62,366 nucleotides of DNA from Ignavibacteriales bacterium (GTDB taxonomy: Bacteria > Bacteroidota > Ignavibacteria > Ignavibacteriales > Melioribacteraceae), in NCBI GenBank assembly GCA_020061355.1, contig JAGUYK010000024.1:1-62366 (forward strand), given 5' to 3'. Made by a program: the position numbers and the translations under genes. The notes under the pieces were generated by a model, which saw only the letters and a program-made list of their open reading frames with translations, was not told the DNA's origin and made no database searches. The first letter of the stretch is position 1. Every line of letters starts with the position of its first letter. Positions 27,689 through 37,714 of the stretch are shown here, in pieces.

Positions 27689-29002
27689 TTGAAACGGTTA
27701 ATCATTCTCATCTATTTATTATTCGGTCTCTCGCTCGCTGCTCAGGAAAAAGTCTATTATGCAAATATCGAAGGTGATATTGATCTGGGACTTGCACCTT
27801 ATATTCGCCGCGTTGTTAATGAAGCGGAAACTAATTTCGCTTCGGCAATAATATTCCGTATAAATACTTTCGGCGGAAGGGTGGATGCTGCAACACAGAT
27901 TAAAGATGCTATCCTTAACAGTAAAATTAGAACTATTGCCTTTATTGATAAAAGAGCTATTTCTGCCGGTGCTCTTATAGCACTTTCCTGCGAAAAAATT
28001 GTAATGGTACCGGGCGCTTCAATGGGTGCATCAACAGTTGTCGATCAAACCGGACAAAAGCAATCTGAGAAATATCAATCCTATATGCGTTCTGAAATGA
28101 GAGCAACAGCAGAGAAGAATGGAAGACGCACAGATATCGCTCAGGGCATGGTGGACGAAACAATTATTATCCCCGATATAAAAGATGATAGTACAAAGCT
28201 TGTTACTCTTACTTCCGAAGAAGCTTTCAAATATCAAATGGCAGATACAGTTCTTGCTTCTATTGAACAGGTAAAAGAATTTTTCAACCTCCAGAATGCT
28301 GATATAATAACTCTTGATTCTAACTGGGCTGAAGATTTTGTCCGATTTGTAAATAATCCGATTATTTCTTCTTTATTAATCATGTTAGGGTTAATTGGAC
28401 TTTATACTGAAATTAAAACACCTGGGTGGGGATTGGCCGGAACTGTGGGTGTTGTTTGTTTAGCAATTTTCTTTGGGACCGGATATATTTTAGAATTAGC
28501 CTCAATCATCGAAATCCTTTTGTTTATTGTAGGTGTAATTCTGATTGTAGTAGAAATTTTTGTCATCCCCGGTTTTGGAATTTTCGGAATACTCGGAATT
28601 ATCTTTATGGTAGGAGGATTATTCCTGGGACTGCTTGCCGATTTTGATATTATCGACTGGAGTATGATATCTCTTGCTATAATTCAACTTGGTGTTACAT
28701 TCTTATTCACATTTATTGTTGTCTTCTTTTTGCTAAAATATTTACCAAAGACAGATATGTGGAATAAATTAATTCTAAAAGCACAGGTCATTTCAAAATC
28801 AGGTTACGGTACAAAATTGGCTTTCGAACATTTAGTTGGTGTACAGGGAGTTGCATTTACGGATCTTAGACCATCGGGCACGGCAATTATAAACGGCAGT
28901 AGAGTTGATGTTGTTACAGAAGGGGACTTTATAAAAAACGGAACTGATATTATTGTTAAATCCGTTGAAGGTTCGAAAGTAGTTGTCGATATTAGAAAGT
29001 AG
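27689..29002 (+). CDS. NfeD-family membrane serine protease (ClpP-class, long form)
   Basis: 437 residues from the TTG at 27689, chosen because GGAG lies 6 bases before it. Residues 1-18 form a signal peptide. The ClpP-like protease domain follows (about 20-200), with the nucleophile Ser in AISAGALIALSC near residue 92 and the downstream SEKYQSYMRSEMRATAEKNG that supplies the lysine of the dyad. Four to five membrane helices (about 225-355) and a C-terminal OB-fold NfeD domain complete the long NfeD architecture. Such proteases work with stomatin-like proteins in membrane quality control. No stomatin gene is adjacent. Confidence 0.9.
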   Translation: MKRLIILIYLLFGLSLAAQEKVYYANIEGDIDLGLAPYIRRVVNEAETNFASAIIFRINTFGGRVDAATQIKDAILNSKIRTIAFIDKRAISAGALIALSCEKIVMVPGASMGASTVVDQTGQKQSEKYQSYMRSEMRATAEKNGRRTDIAQGMVDETIIIPDIKDDSTKLVTLTSEEAFKYQMADTVLASIEQVKEFFNLQNADIITLDSNWAEDFVRFVNNPIISSLLIMLGLIGLYTEIKTPGWGLAGTVGVVCLAIFFGTGYILELASIIEILLFIVGVILIVVEIFVIPGFGIFGILGIIFMVGGLFLGLLADFDIIDWSMISLAIIQLGVTFLFTFIVVFFLLKYLPKTDMWNKLILKAQVISKSGYGTKLAFEHLVGVQGVAFTDLRPSGTAIINGSRVDVVTEGDFIKNGTDIIVKSVEGSKVVVDIRK

Positions 29003-29024
29003 CACGTTGATGACGTGCTACTTT
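28996..29024. terminator. Bidirectional terminator between convergent genes
   Basis: A perfect 12-bp stem (28996-29007 with 29013-29024, arm AAAGTAGCACGT) overlaps the NfeD stop codon and lies 8 bases from the stop of the convergent lipoprotein gene. The A and T ends serve both directions. Confidence 0.8.
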
Positions 29025-29032
29025 CATTAACT

Positions 29033-30067
29033 CTATAGAAGTTCGACTGTATTTTTGTTTGTTGATTTTTCGTTTCTCTTAGCGGTCTGCATCTTCTGCA
29101 AAGAATCTTTCGATTTTACTTCAACTGAAAGCTCAATACTTGTTAGTGTCTCAGCTTTTATTAATTGTCCATTGTCAATATCGAAGATAATCTTACCGTT
29201 CCCCGAAATAATCGGGTCATCAAATTGGTACTGAACTCCTTCTTCTTCACCTTTCTTATTACCCGACCAGGTGGCAGAAAGGTTTGCACTTATTTTTGCC
29301 CCTTTGTTGCCGTCTATATTAATAAAGTCATCTATCTTAAAAAGAGCTACATTCTGAATGTTGAAAACATTCATTTGAGCAGGATAATTTCTTGTCCATG
29401 TTGAATCTTTTGCAACCGATTTTTCGGGCAGCTCCCTGAAGATTAACTGGGTAAGCGGACGGAGAGCGGCTTCACTTAAATTCTTGGATAGCTGAGCCTT
29501 TTGTTCAATGGTTAACTTCTGCGGCTCGTTCTGCAGTTCGTTCATCTTTTCAATCATTTTATCAAGTCTTGTTACTTCAATTACTTCACCTCTGCTGCTT
29601 ACCCTTGCACGGTAAGGTGAATTTGAGATTGTTGCATATTCTAAGAATCTTTGTTTCTCCTCCGGTGTATACTCTCCCTTTGAATCAAATGTTATAAGCT
29701 GACCATTAACGTTTGCTTCTAACTTGATCGATGAAATAGTAATTCCTATTTCGGTAACTTTATCTTCATCAATCTCAAGTACATCTAGATCGAATATGTA
29801 GGTTAGCGTCTGAAATAATTTCGAATTGATGGTCGAATCGGTTTTTACCGATTCCTCTGAATTTGTAACTGTTGTTAGCTTATACTTAAACTTATCACCT
29901 TTGCTGAAATTGTAGCGAAGTTGAATGTTTTCGTCTTTTATTTCGATCGGTTCGAATTTGTCCATATCAGCAGTTACGGTGGTAGACTTCTCCTCACTCT
30001 TTCCGCATGCCATTAGAATAAGAATTGATGCAGTCACTAAAAATGATATTACAATATTTTTTTTCAT
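29033..30067 (-). CDS. Lipoprotein of unknown function
   Basis: 344 residues. The signal peptide ends in ILILMAC (lipobox Cys near 21), then a charged linker. The mature protein is beta-rich with repeated statements of the kind LRYNFSKGDKFKYKLTTV, and a C-terminal strand pair ending in an Asn/Thr tail; it resembles the uncharacterised DUF6263-type lipoproteins, a weak recognition. It is probably anchored in the outer or inner membrane. It is downstream of ndk and separated from it by a terminator. Confidence 0.6.
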   Translation of the reverse strand: MKKNIVISFLVTASILILMACGKSEEKSTTVTADMDKFEPIEIKDENIQLRYNFSKGDKFKYKLTTVTNSEESVKTDSTINSKLFQTLTYIFDLDVLEIDEDKVTEIGITISSIKLEANVNGQLITFDSKGEYTPEEKQRFLEYATISNSPYRARVSSRGEVIEVTRLDKMIEKMNELQNEPQKLTIEQKAQLSKNLSEAALRPLTQLIFRELPEKSVAKDSTWTRNYPAQMNVFNIQNVALFKIDDFINIDGNKGAKISANLSATWSGNKKGEEEGVQYQFDDPIISGNGKIIFDIDNGQLIKAETLTSIELSVEVKSKDSLQKMQTAKRNEKSTNKNTVELL

Positions 30068-30095
30068 TCCACTCTCTATTTTTTTATTAAAAGAA

Positions 30096-30118
30096 AAACT
30101 CCCCTTAAAGAAGGGAGT
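30096..30118 (-). terminator. Terminator after ndk
   Basis: On the minus strand ACTCCC pairs with GGGAGT around a 9-base loop, followed by TTTTTC. It lies 8 bases past the ndk stop and before the lipoprotein start. Confidence 0.65.
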
Positions 30119-30125
30119 AAAATTT

Positions 30126-30560
30126 TTACTTCCAGCCGTTTATCTCAAGCAGTTCTTTACGTGAGAAAAAATGAGCAATTTCTTTTTCTGCATTTTCATC
30201 TGAATCGGAACCATGTACAATATTTTCCTGTATGTTTTCAGCATATAATTTTCTGATTGTCCCTTCATCTGCTTTGGCAGGATCGGTGGCACCGATCAAT
30301 CTCCTGAATTCTTCCACAGCATTTTCTTTTTCAAGTACTATAGGCACGCATGGTCCTGACGTCATATATTTGATCAGGTCGTTGAAGAATGGTCGCTCTT
30401 TGTGAACTTCGTAAAATCCTTTTGCCGATTCATTATTAAGTCTTACCATCTTAAGTCCAAGAATCTTAAATCCAGCACCCTGAATATGTGAAATTACTTT
30501 ACCGACTAATTGTTTCCTTGTACAATCCGGTTTTAGGATTGCTAATGTTCTGTTCTTCAA
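30126..30560 (-). CDS. ndk: Nucleoside diphosphate kinase
   Basis: 144 residues, the standard length. The active-site His116 is in the signature NIVHGSDS, and the N-terminus [16 protein letters not shown] plus [19 protein letters not shown] are typical. It moves the gamma phosphate between nucleoside triphosphates in the cytoplasm. It lies downstream of sucD on the same strand, 70 bases away. Confidence 0.95.
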   Translation of the reverse strand: MKNRTLAILKPDCTRKQLVGKVISHIQGAGFKILGLKMVRLNNESAKGFYEVHKERPFFNDLIKYMTSGPCVPIVLEKENAVEEFRRLIGATDPAKADEGTIRKLYAENIQENIVHGSDSDENAEKEIAHFFSRKELLEINGWK

Positions 30561-30630
30561 TTTATTTCTCCGGATAATTATTCATCAATTCTGATTGATA
30601 AAAAGTTCTGTCTCAATGACTAATCACCAA

Positions 30631-31659
30631 TCACTTATTTTTCTTGACAACATTTTTCTTTGCAACTACCTTTTTTGCTTTTACAACTTTCTTCACGGTT
30701 TTAATTTTTTTAATTGCTTTCGACTTTCTTGCACTTTTTACTTTTGCCTTTTTACTTTTTCCTTTTGATACTTTACTTTTTCCTTTTTCCAAGGCTTTCT
30801 TCATTGTTATTCCGATTTCAGCCGGACTTTCAACAACATAAATACCTGACTTCATCATCGCTGCCATCTTCTCTGCAGCTGTGCCTTTACCTCCGGAAAT
30901 GATTGCACCGGCATGACCCATCCTTCGTCCGGGAGGTGCAGTCCTTCCGGCTATAAATCCGACTACAGGCTTCTTGACATTCTTTTTAATAAACTGAGCA
31001 GCTTCTTCCTCGGCGCTACCTCCGATTTCTCCGATCATTACAATCCCTTCCGTACCCGTATCTTCATTGAACAATTTAATAATATCTATGAATTGGGATC
31101 CGATTACCGGATCGCCGCCGATACCAACGCATGTTGATTGACCGATTCCAAGATCGGATAATTGTTTTACAGCTTCATAGGTCAAAGTTCCGCTACGGCT
31201 GACAACGCCGATCTTTCCCTGTCTATGAATGAATCCCGGCATAATTCCTATTTTGGCTTTACCCGGTGAAATCAATCCGGGACAGTTTGGACCGATCAAT
31301 GTTACACTTTTACCTTTTATCGAATTGTAAACCGAAATCATATCGCGTGCTGGAATACCTTCAGTAATACAAACAATCAGCTTAATGCCCGCATTTGCTG
31401 ACTCTAAAATTGCATCTGCTGCAAAAGCCGGAGGGACAAAAATTGCCGAAGCATCTGCTTTTGCTTCTTTAACGGCTTCGGAAACTGTATTGAAGATCGG
31501 AACATTTGTATCCTCAAATTTCAATCCGCCTTTACCCGGCGTTACACCTGCCACTACATTCGTGCCGTATTCAATCATCTGCTTTGCGTGGAATGATCCT
31601 TCGCTTCCGGTTATTCCCTGAACTACTACCCGTGTTTTTTTGTCGAGAAGTATACTCAT
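30631..31659 (-). CDS. sucD: Succinyl-CoA ligase, ADP/GDP-forming, alpha subunit, with a lysine-rich C-terminal tail
   Basis: 342 residues. The enzyme body (1-288) is normal: the CoA-binding Rossmann start [38 protein letters not shown] and the phosphohistidine loop [16 protein letters not shown] near residue 247. Standard SucD ends near 290; here about 54 extra residues follow that are almost all Lys, Val, Ala and Ser (for example [20 protein letters not shown]). It forms succinate, ATP and CoA from succinyl-CoA with SucB/SucC. No beta-subunit gene is adjacent. The tail resembles nucleic-acid-binding basic tails; its role is unknown. Confidence 0.93.
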   Translation of the reverse strand: MSILLDKKTRVVVQGITGSEGSFHAKQMIEYGTNVVAGVTPGKGGLKFEDTNVPIFNTVSEAVKEAKADASAIFVPPAFAADAILESANAGIKLIVCITEGIPARDMISVYNSIKGKSVTLIGPNCPGLISPGKAKIGIMPGFIHRQGKIGVVSRSGTLTYEAVKQLSDLGIGQSTCVGIGGDPVIGSQFIDIIKLFNEDTGTEGIVMIGEIGGSAEEEAAQFIKKNVKKPVVGFIAGRTAPPGRRMGHAGAIISGGKGTAAEKMAAMMKSGIYVVESPAEIGITMKKALEKGKSKVSKGKSKKAKVKSARKSKAIKKIKTVKKVVKAKKVVAKKNVVKKNK

Positions 31660-32169
31660 TTTTAATTCCCTGGGATAATTTTCAAAAATTGTTTTGGTAA
31701 AATTAAGAAAGGATTCTCTAATATACCTTATTAAATTTGTGAAGCTTTTTTATGATTCTCATTTTACTTTTCCTATCCCAAAAATTATTTTGATCTGAGT
31801 CAGATTCATATTAGTCCTGTTCCGATTTTGCTTGCCTCAGAACTTTAATATTTCTATACTGTTTTTAGATTTGAAGATACATGAATCTGATTAGAACTCC
31901 GATTAATTGTAATTACTCACATAAATTATAATTGTATTCCTAACACAAAAAATAGAGTAATCAATAATTCGAACTTTATAACAACCCAATAGAATTACTC
32001 TAATCTTAAATAAAATAAGCACTCTTTTCTAATATAACTACCCTTACTTCAATTATAAGAGTGCAATAAAGCTTATCGCATAAATATGAAACTCATTCTT
32101 AATTGAAGGAGGCAGGTATTACTCACATTTATCATTAAAGCGCGCATATTAATTTAATTTGGAGGAGAG
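31660..32169. other. Divergent intergenic region between sucD and the propeller gene
   Basis: 510 bases, AT-rich, with no open frame that has an RBS. It must hold promoters for both flanking genes. The only structure noted is a distant 8-bp inverted repeat, GCACTCTT near 32018 and AAGAGTGC near 32064. The RBS GGAGGAGAG lies just before the ATG at 32170. Confidence 0.4.
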
Positions 32170-33453
32170 ATGAGACTTCTAAAATCTATTTCTTTATTAA
32201 TGCTGATATTTTTTACTTCTACATTTGCACAAAATCAATGGGTGGTTTACAAATACCCTAACTTACCTGATAACCGTGTCTATAAAATTGTCTTTGATGC
32301 AGTTGGTAATAAATGGATTGGAACGTATGATGGATTGTGCAGGCTAACCGGTTCAACATGGACTATTTATAATACATCAAATTCCGGTTTGCCTAATAAT
32401 ACTATCTATTCACTCGCATTAGATGGTAACGGTAATAAATGGATCGGAACTAATGGCGGCGGTCTTGCACTCTTTACCGGTACGGCAGGGTGGACTATTT
32501 ATAATACTTCCAATTCCGGTTTGCCTAATAATAATATTCGATATTCGATAGTTCTCGATAATAATGGTAACAAATGGATTGGGACACTCGGAGGATTAAC
32601 TAAATTTGACGGACAAAATTGGACTACATATAATTCCGGCAATTCATCTCTTCCGTATAATGAAATTAGGGATATGACGGTTGATCAAAATAATATTCTC
32701 TGGATTGCTACATCGGACGGGATGGCAAGATTTAACGGAAGCCAGGCATGGACAATTTTTAAACCGGATAACCCGATATCAAGTACCGGACTGCCGCATA
32801 ACAATATTATGTCGATTGCTATTGCACCTAATGGAGTTAAATGGATCGGGACTTCTGGCGGTCTCGTAAGATTTGATGATGTAGCGATGACAACTTACAA
32901 GACTACCAACTCAAACATTCCTTCTAACTCGATTACTTCTGTCGCTGTTGAATCTAACTCTGTTATTTGGGTTGGGACTGATCAATTTGGTATTGCAAAA
33001 TTCAATGGTACAACCTTTACAACATTTAACACTTCCAATTCGAGTCTGCCAAGCAACACCGTTCATTTTATTAAAATTGATGCAAGCGGAAATAAATGGA
33101 TTGGTACTTATGCCGGTTTGGCGCTATTTAACGAAAGCGGAATTGTCTCTGTGGAGGGAAAGGATGATTTTATTCCATCTGACTATTCTTTATTCCAGAA
33201 CTATCCGAATCCTTTTAATCCGTCAACTCTAATCTCTTATCGTATTGCTGAACCTTCAAACGTTACTCTCGAAGTTTTCGATCTATTAGGGAAGAAAGTT
33301 GCCTCTCTAGTAAATGAATTTAAGCTGGCCGGAACTCATCAGTTTAATTTCAGCACCAATGACCTTCATCAGGAATTATCTAGCGGAATCTATTTTTATC
33401 AATTGAGAACCGGTAATTTTGTTGAGACAAAAAAGATGATTCTAATGCGTTAG
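32170..33453 (+). CDS. Secreted beta-propeller protein with a type IX secretion sorting domain
   Basis: 427 residues. A signal peptide (1-20) precedes seven or so ~40-residue repeats of the two-component-regulator propeller type, each with NKWIGT or a variant (GNKWIGTYDGL, WIATSDGMARF). Repeats near 70-130 share the phrase WTIYNTSNSGLPNN almost exactly, showing recent duplication. From about residue 345 the T9SS C-terminal domain begins (FQNYPNPFNPSTLISYRI) and ends in the typical KKMILMR. It should be exported by Sec, then across the outer membrane by T9SS and attached to the surface or released. There is no kinase domain, so a regulatory role is not implied. Confidence 0.9.
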   Translation: MRLLKSISLLMLIFFTSTFAQNQWVVYKYPNLPDNRVYKIVFDAVGNKWIGTYDGLCRLTGSTWTIYNTSNSGLPNNTIYSLALDGNGNKWIGTNGGGLALFTGTAGWTIYNTSNSGLPNNNIRYSIVLDNNGNKWIGTLGGLTKFDGQNWTTYNSGNSSLPYNEIRDMTVDQNNILWIATSDGMARFNGSQAWTIFKPDNPISSTGLPHNNIMSIAIAPNGVKWIGTSGGLVRFDDVAMTTYKTTNSNIPSNSITSVAVESNSVIWVGTDQFGIAKFNGTTFTTFNTSNSSLPSNTVHFIKIDASGNKWIGTYAGLALFNESGIVSVEGKDDFIPSDYSLFQNYPNPFNPSTLISYRIAEPSNVTLEVFDLLGKKVASLVNEFKLAGTHQFNFSTNDLHQELSSGIYFYQLRTGNFVETKKMILMR

Positions 33454-33483
33454 GCAAAAAAGTCTAAGGAATTTATTTTGATG

Positions 33484-33522
33484 AAGCTCAATTCCTTTCA
33501 AAAAAGGGGATTGAGCTTTTTT
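33484..33522 (+). terminator. Terminator after the propeller gene
   Basis: AGCTCAAT and ATTGAGCT, extended by CCTTT/AAGGG, form a stem followed by TTTTTT. It overlaps the stop of the convergent gatA gene by two bases and may act in both directions. Confidence 0.75.
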
Positions 33523-34927
33523 ATAATTGACTGGAGAATTGAAGCAGACTTAACTCGTCGAATTCTTTCGACATTGCCTGCATCCCGATCGGTAATCCTT
33601 CCGAATTTTTTCCAATCGGAATATTAATGCCGGGTATCCCTGCTAAATTTGCCGATGTTGTGTAGATATCCATCAGGTACATCTCAAGCGGATCGGTCGA
33701 TTTCTCGCCTATCTTGAATGCAGTTGTCGGAGTTGTAGGCGTAAGTATTAAATCAACCATCTTAAATGCATTATCAAAATCTTGTTTTAATAGTCGCCTT
33801 ACTTTTTGAGCTTTGCGGTAATAAGCATCGTAATATCCGGCGGATAGAACATAAGTGCCTAACATAATTCTCCTCTTAACTTCACTTCCGAATCCTTTTG
33901 ATCTTGAAAGCCTGTACATATCATTCAGGTTATTTGATTGCTTTTCTCGGAATCCGTAATGAGCTCCGTCATACCGGGCTAAATTTGAGGATGCTTCTGC
34001 TGTTGTCAATATGTAATAAGTCGGAATTGAATATTCAGTGTGGGGGAGCGAGATATCGATAATCTCATTTCCCGACGATTTTAGTCTCTCAATTTGTTCT
34101 TCAATTGCATCTCTAATCTCTCTATCTAGTCCCTCTGCGAAATATTCTTTTGGTAATCCGATCTTAAAATTTCTCTTCTGTTTTAATGAACTTGTATAAT
34201 CTATTACAGGTTGATTCGAACTGGTTGAGTCCTTTTCATCTAAACCGGAAATAACTTCGATTAATAAAGCTAAGTCGTCGATGTTGCGTGCGAATGGACC
34301 GATAGTATCGAACGATGAACCGTAAGCAGTAAGTCCGTAACGCGATACCCTCCCGTATGTCGGCTTAAGTCCGAATATTCCGCAGAATGCTGCCGGCTGC
34401 CTGATCGATCCGCCTGTGTCCGTGCCGAGCGAAGCATCACAAAGATTAGCAGCCACCGCAACAGCTGATCCGCCGCTAGAACCGCCGGGTACTCTTAAAT
34501 TATCATGTGGATTCAGAACAGGACCGAATACGGAATTCTCGTTTGATGAACCCATGGCAAATTCATCGCAGTTCGTTTTACCGATTATGACCGCATCTTC
34601 ATCGATTAATTTTTGAACTGCAGTTGCGGTATAAATCGATTCAAAGGTTTTTAAGATATTGGATGAGCAGGTAAGGGGTTTTTCTTTGATTGCAAGAACA
34701 TCTTTAATTGCTATAACCATTCCGGCAAGTCTCCCTGCCGTGCCTTCCTTAATTTTCTTTTCGATTAAACCGGCATCATTGATACAGTCGGTAAATACAA
34801 AATTGAATGCGTTTAGTTGCCGCTCGCTTTCAATACGCTTAAGAAAATACTCAACATTTTCGCTAAGGGATAATTTACCCGTACGGATAAGTTCTAATTT
34901 CTCGGAATGATTTTTATATTTATGCAA
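33521..34927 (-). CDS. gatA: Aspartyl/glutamyl-tRNA(Asn/Gln) amidotransferase subunit A
   Basis: 468 residues of the amidase-signature family. The Ser-cisSer-Lys triad fits exactly: Lys75 in AIKD, Ser150 in PGGSSGGS and Ser174 in GTDTGGS, with the spacing known for GatA. It liberates ammonia from glutamine, which GatB uses to amidate mischarged tRNA. gatB and gatC are not adjacent. Last gene of the minus-strand run that starts with psd. Confidence 0.93.
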   Translation of the reverse strand: MHKYKNHSEKLELIRTGKLSLSENVEYFLKRIESERQLNAFNFVFTDCINDAGLIEKKIKEGTAGRLAGMVIAIKDVLAIKEKPLTCSSNILKTFESIYTATAVQKLIDEDAVIIGKTNCDEFAMGSSNENSVFGPVLNPHDNLRVPGGSSGGSAVAVAANLCDASLGTDTGGSIRQPAAFCGIFGLKPTYGRVSRYGLTAYGSSFDTIGPFARNIDDLALLIEVISGLDEKDSTSSNQPVIDYTSSLKQKRNFKIGLPKEYFAEGLDREIRDAIEEQIERLKSSGNEIIDISLPHTEYSIPTYYILTTAEASSNLARYDGAHYGFREKQSNNLNDMYRLSRSKGFGSEVKRRIMLGTYVLSAGYYDAYYRKAQKVRRLLKQDFDNAFKMVDLILTPTTPTTAFKIGEKSTDPLEMYLMDIYTTSANLAGIPGINIPIGKNSEGLPIGMQAMSKEFDELSLLQFSSQL

Positions 34928-34959
34928 TTATCGTAACCAGCAATTAAAAACGTACGGAA

Positions 34960-35157
34960 TTACCGCTTTTTATCTTCTTTTGACTCTGAATTCTCGGTTA
35001 TCTTTATATCGTCTTCAACATCTTTCAGTGCTTTCTTAAATTCACGCATCCCTTTGCCAACACCCTGGGCAAGTTCAGGAATTTTTTTGGCTCCGAATAA
35101 AATTAGAATTGCCAGAACTATAAGAATTATTTCTGTTGATCCAATATTTCCGAACAT
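34960..35157 (-). CDS. tatA: Twin-arginine translocase subunit TatA/E
   Basis: 65 residues. The N-terminal helix with the IGSTEIILIVLAILILFGAK motif is followed by the hinge KKIPELAQGVGKGMREFK and a charged tail. This is the pore-forming small subunit of the Tat system in the inner membrane. tatC is not adjacent. It is followed 32 bases later by gatA. Confidence 0.93.
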   Translation of the reverse strand: MFGNIGSTEIILIVLAILILFGAKKIPELAQGVGKGMREFKKALKDVEDDIKITENSESKEDKKR

Positions 35158-35199
35158 AACTACCTCTTTATTTATTCTTCAATTATTAATCAATTGATA

Positions 35200-35892
35200 C
35201 TATTTTAAGTATTTGGCAATCGATTTGAAAATTAGTGATCCGTCAGTTTTTCTTATTATCGGATCGCATGCATTCTCCGGATGGGGCATCATTCCCATTA
35301 CATTTTTTCTTCTGTTGCAAATGCCTGCAATATTATCTAATGAACCGTTAGGATTTACTTTCTGACTTACCTTACCCTCATGTGATGAGTACCTGAAAAT
35401 AATCTGTCCGTTCTTTTCTAATTCCCTGTGTGTCGCCTCGTCAGTGTAATAATTTCCTTCACCGTGTTTGATCGGGATTTTAATTGTTGCTTTCTTTATT
35501 CCCTTTGTAAATGGTGTTTCAGTATTTTCAACCTTCAGATAAATATCTTTACAGACAAATTTGAGAGATTTATTCTGAAGCATTACTCCGGGTAACAGTC
35601 CTGCCTCAAGTAGAATTTGAAAACCGTTGCAGATTCCGAAAACCATTCCGCCCTTGTCAGCAAATGATATTACCGAATCTAAAATGGGAGAAAAACGGGC
35701 AATTGCACCTGTTCTTAAGTAATCTCCGTATGAAAAACCGCCGGGTAAAATTATTATATCGCAGTTCTTCAGGTTCTTTTCTTTATGCCATAAGAATTCC
35801 GCATCGTAACCCAATACTTTTTTTACTGCATAGAAAGCATCGTAATCGCAGTTTGAACCGGGAAAAACTACAACTCCGAATTTCGGTTTCAT
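35200..35892 (-). CDS. purQ: Phosphoribosylformylglycinamidine synthase, glutaminase subunit
   Basis: 230 residues. The class I glutaminase nucleophile Cys88 is in [10 protein letters not shown], and the His/Glu pair follows in MMPHPENA (about 204/206). It supplies ammonia to PurL in purine synthesis. Its ATG overlaps the purS stop by 4 bases, so the two are translationally coupled. purL is not in the window, which fits the three-subunit (PurS/PurQ/small PurL) enzyme. Confidence 0.95.
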   Translation of the reverse strand: MKPKFGVVVFPGSNCDYDAFYAVKKVLGYDAEFLWHKEKNLKNCDIIILPGGFSYGDYLRTGAIARFSPILDSVISFADKGGMVFGICNGFQILLEAGLLPGVMLQNKSLKFVCKDIYLKVENTETPFTKGIKKATIKIPIKHGEGNYYTDEATHRELEKNGQIIFRYSSHEGKVSQKVNPNGSLDNIAGICNRRKNVMGMMPHPENACDPIIRKTDGSLIFKSIAKYLK

Positions 35893-36161
35893 TTTACTTC
35901 CTTATCCGAAGGGTTCCATTCGGAAAGTGTGAACTCAAAATCTTCCATAATCGGGTTGGATAATAATTTTTCAGAATATTCTTTCACTTCCTTTTCTGCC
36001 TGGGATTTGTCATCCGTGTCGACAAAGAATTCAATAAACTTTCCGATCCGTGTATTCTTTACATTATTAAATCCTAATAATTTTGCCCCCTGTTCTACAG
36101 CTTTCCCCTGGGGATCTAAAATTTTTGGTCTTCGTTTTACAATGACGGTGGCTTTAAACAA
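35889..36161 (-). CDS. purS: Phosphoribosylformylglycinamidine synthase subunit PurS
   Basis: 90 residues, the usual PurS size. [23 protein letters not shown] near residues 9-31 and the [11 protein letters not shown] strand are typical. It bridges PurQ and PurL. It lies just after pssA and overlaps purQ by 4 bases. Confidence 0.92.
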   Translation of the reverse strand: MFKATVIVKRRPKILDPQGKAVEQGAKLLGFNNVKNTRIGKFIEFFVDTDDKSQAEKEVKEYSEKLLSNPIMEDFEFTLSEWNPSDKEVK

Positions 36162-36163
36162 TT

Positions 36164-36919
36164 TTAATTCTCCGTTGTTTTTGTTCCGTTTCCGTTTTCA
36201 TTTTTTTTACCGGTTATTAAGTAATACAGATGCCTTAAAACGCCGAATGAAATTATTGCCAGCAGTATAAATAGAAGTACCTGTCCGTTTGTAAGTATTG
36301 TAAGAAAAAGTGTAAAGATGAGGACAATAAATAAAAATATTTTTTCCTTGAACTTCCTGTCCCTTAATTTCGGGATTGCGCTATAGCGAATTCTGCTAAC
36401 CATTAATATGGATAGTATAATTACAAGAGGTATTACCCATGAATGATACGGTTCTATAATTCTTCCGTCTTTATAAAATGAGAAGATTAGAACGGTAATC
36501 GTTATTGCTGCAAGCGGAATAGGAAGCCCCGTAAAATCACCTTTTATTTTTATCTCCTCTGTCATAACGTTAAATCGAGCTAAACGGAGTGCACCGAAAA
36601 TAAGCAACGCCGAACTTATAATAATTCCCCATGGACCGTACTGAAACGCAAAAGCTTTGTAGATTAAAAATGACGGAGCGGCTCCGAAACTTACTACATC
36701 GGATAGTGAATCAAGCTCGACTCCGAAACGGCTGGTTGTATCAAGCAGGCGTGCAACTATTCCGTCAAGTGTATCGAAAATTGCTGCTGTTATAATGAAT
36801 ATTGCCGCAAGCTTGAAATCATTCTGCGAGGTGTAAATGATCGACATGAAACCGCAGAATAGATTCATCGATGTAACGGTATTGGCAATAAATGCTTTAG
36901 AAATGAAAAATTTATTCAT
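36164..36919 (-). CDS. pssA: CDP-diacylglycerol-serine O-phosphatidyltransferase
   Basis: 251 residues from the ATG at 36919, which overlaps the psd stop; the frame could run 15 codons further upstream but that part lies inside psd and has no RBS. The CDP-alcohol phosphatidyltransferase motif D-G-x2-A-R-x8-G-x3-D-x3-D is present (DGIVARLLDTTSRFGVELDS). Several membrane helices follow. It makes phosphatidylserine at the inner membrane, which Psd then decarboxylates; the two genes form one unit. Confidence 0.92.
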   Translation of the reverse strand: MNKFFISKAFIANTVTSMNLFCGFMSIIYTSQNDFKLAAIFIITAAIFDTLDGIVARLLDTTSRFGVELDSLSDVVSFGAAPSFLIYKAFAFQYGPWGIIISSALLIFGALRLARFNVMTEEIKIKGDFTGLPIPLAAITITVLIFSFYKDGRIIEPYHSWVIPLVIILSILMVSRIRYSAIPKLRDRKFKEKIFLFIVLIFTLFLTILTNGQVLLFILLAIISFGVLRHLYYLITGKKNENGNGTKTTEN

Positions 36920-37574
36920 CGGTATACTCAAATAATATTGTCTCTCCGGCTGTAACCGTTTCACCTAATTTAACTTTTAATTTCCAGTTTTTTGGAACGA
37001 TAATATCAGATCGGCTCCCGAATTTTATCATTCCGAAACGATTTCCGATCGATACTAAGTCTCCTAACTTTAGGTCGAATACTATCCGTCGTGCTATAAA
37101 TCCGGCGACCTGTGTGAAAAACATTTTACCGTATCTGCTTGTAATACCGATTTCGCTCCTCTCGTTTCGCAGGTCTGCTTTCTCGTGAAAAGCTACTAAA
37201 TAATCCCCCTTTACATAATTCAAATAATCGATCGATCCATCAATTGGAATCCGGTTGACATGGACATTTAATGGGGACATGAAAATCGAAACCTGAATTG
37301 CTTCCTGATCTAAGAATCTTTTCTCATAAACATTTTTAATAATTACAACCTTACCGTCTGCCGGGGATACAATAACGTTCTTATCTTTGGGAGGCGTACG
37401 TTCCGGGTCTCTAAAAAAATTGAGATTAAAGATCAAAAATGCAATTCCTAAAATAAGTAGAGGGTATTTAACCCATGGGGAGCTAATAAAGAATGAGAGA
37501 ATTATTAGTCCGATCGAAAAAAGGGCACTAATCAAAAATGTATTTAAACCGTACTTTGTTATCATAATTGGCAA
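36912..37574 (-). CDS. psd: Phosphatidylserine decarboxylase proenzyme (short type)
   Basis: 220 residues. Two N-terminal membrane helices precede the catalytic part with SPADGKVV and FMSPLNVHVNRIPIDG. The self-cleavage site that forms the pyruvoyl group is the Gly-Ser of MIKFGSRSD near 182-190, as in the ~210-residue family. It makes phosphatidylethanolamine. It is first in the pssA-purS-purQ-tatA-gatA run. Confidence 0.92.
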   Translation of the reverse strand: MPIMITKYGLNTFLISALFSIGLIILSFFISSPWVKYPLLILGIAFLIFNLNFFRDPERTPPKDKNVIVSPADGKVVIIKNVYEKRFLDQEAIQVSIFMSPLNVHVNRIPIDGSIDYLNYVKGDYLVAFHEKADLRNERSEIGITSRYGKMFFTQVAGFIARRIVFDLKLGDLVSIGNRFGMIKFGSRSDIIVPKNWKLKVKLGETVTAGETILFEYTDE

Positions 37575-37714
37575 ACTATTTTTCTTTTGAATGCAGGAAC
37601 AAATGTAATATTTTCCCGCTTTAATTTCTTCATGATTAATATTTTTGCTAATTTTTCAATCGGATTATTCTTACTCGGGAACTTCAACTGATTATTATAA
37701 CTTTAGGAGGATGA

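Noticed and set aside
32170-33453. Two-component sensor kinase
   Set aside because: Only propeller repeats and a T9SS sorting domain are present; there is no kinase or receiver domain.
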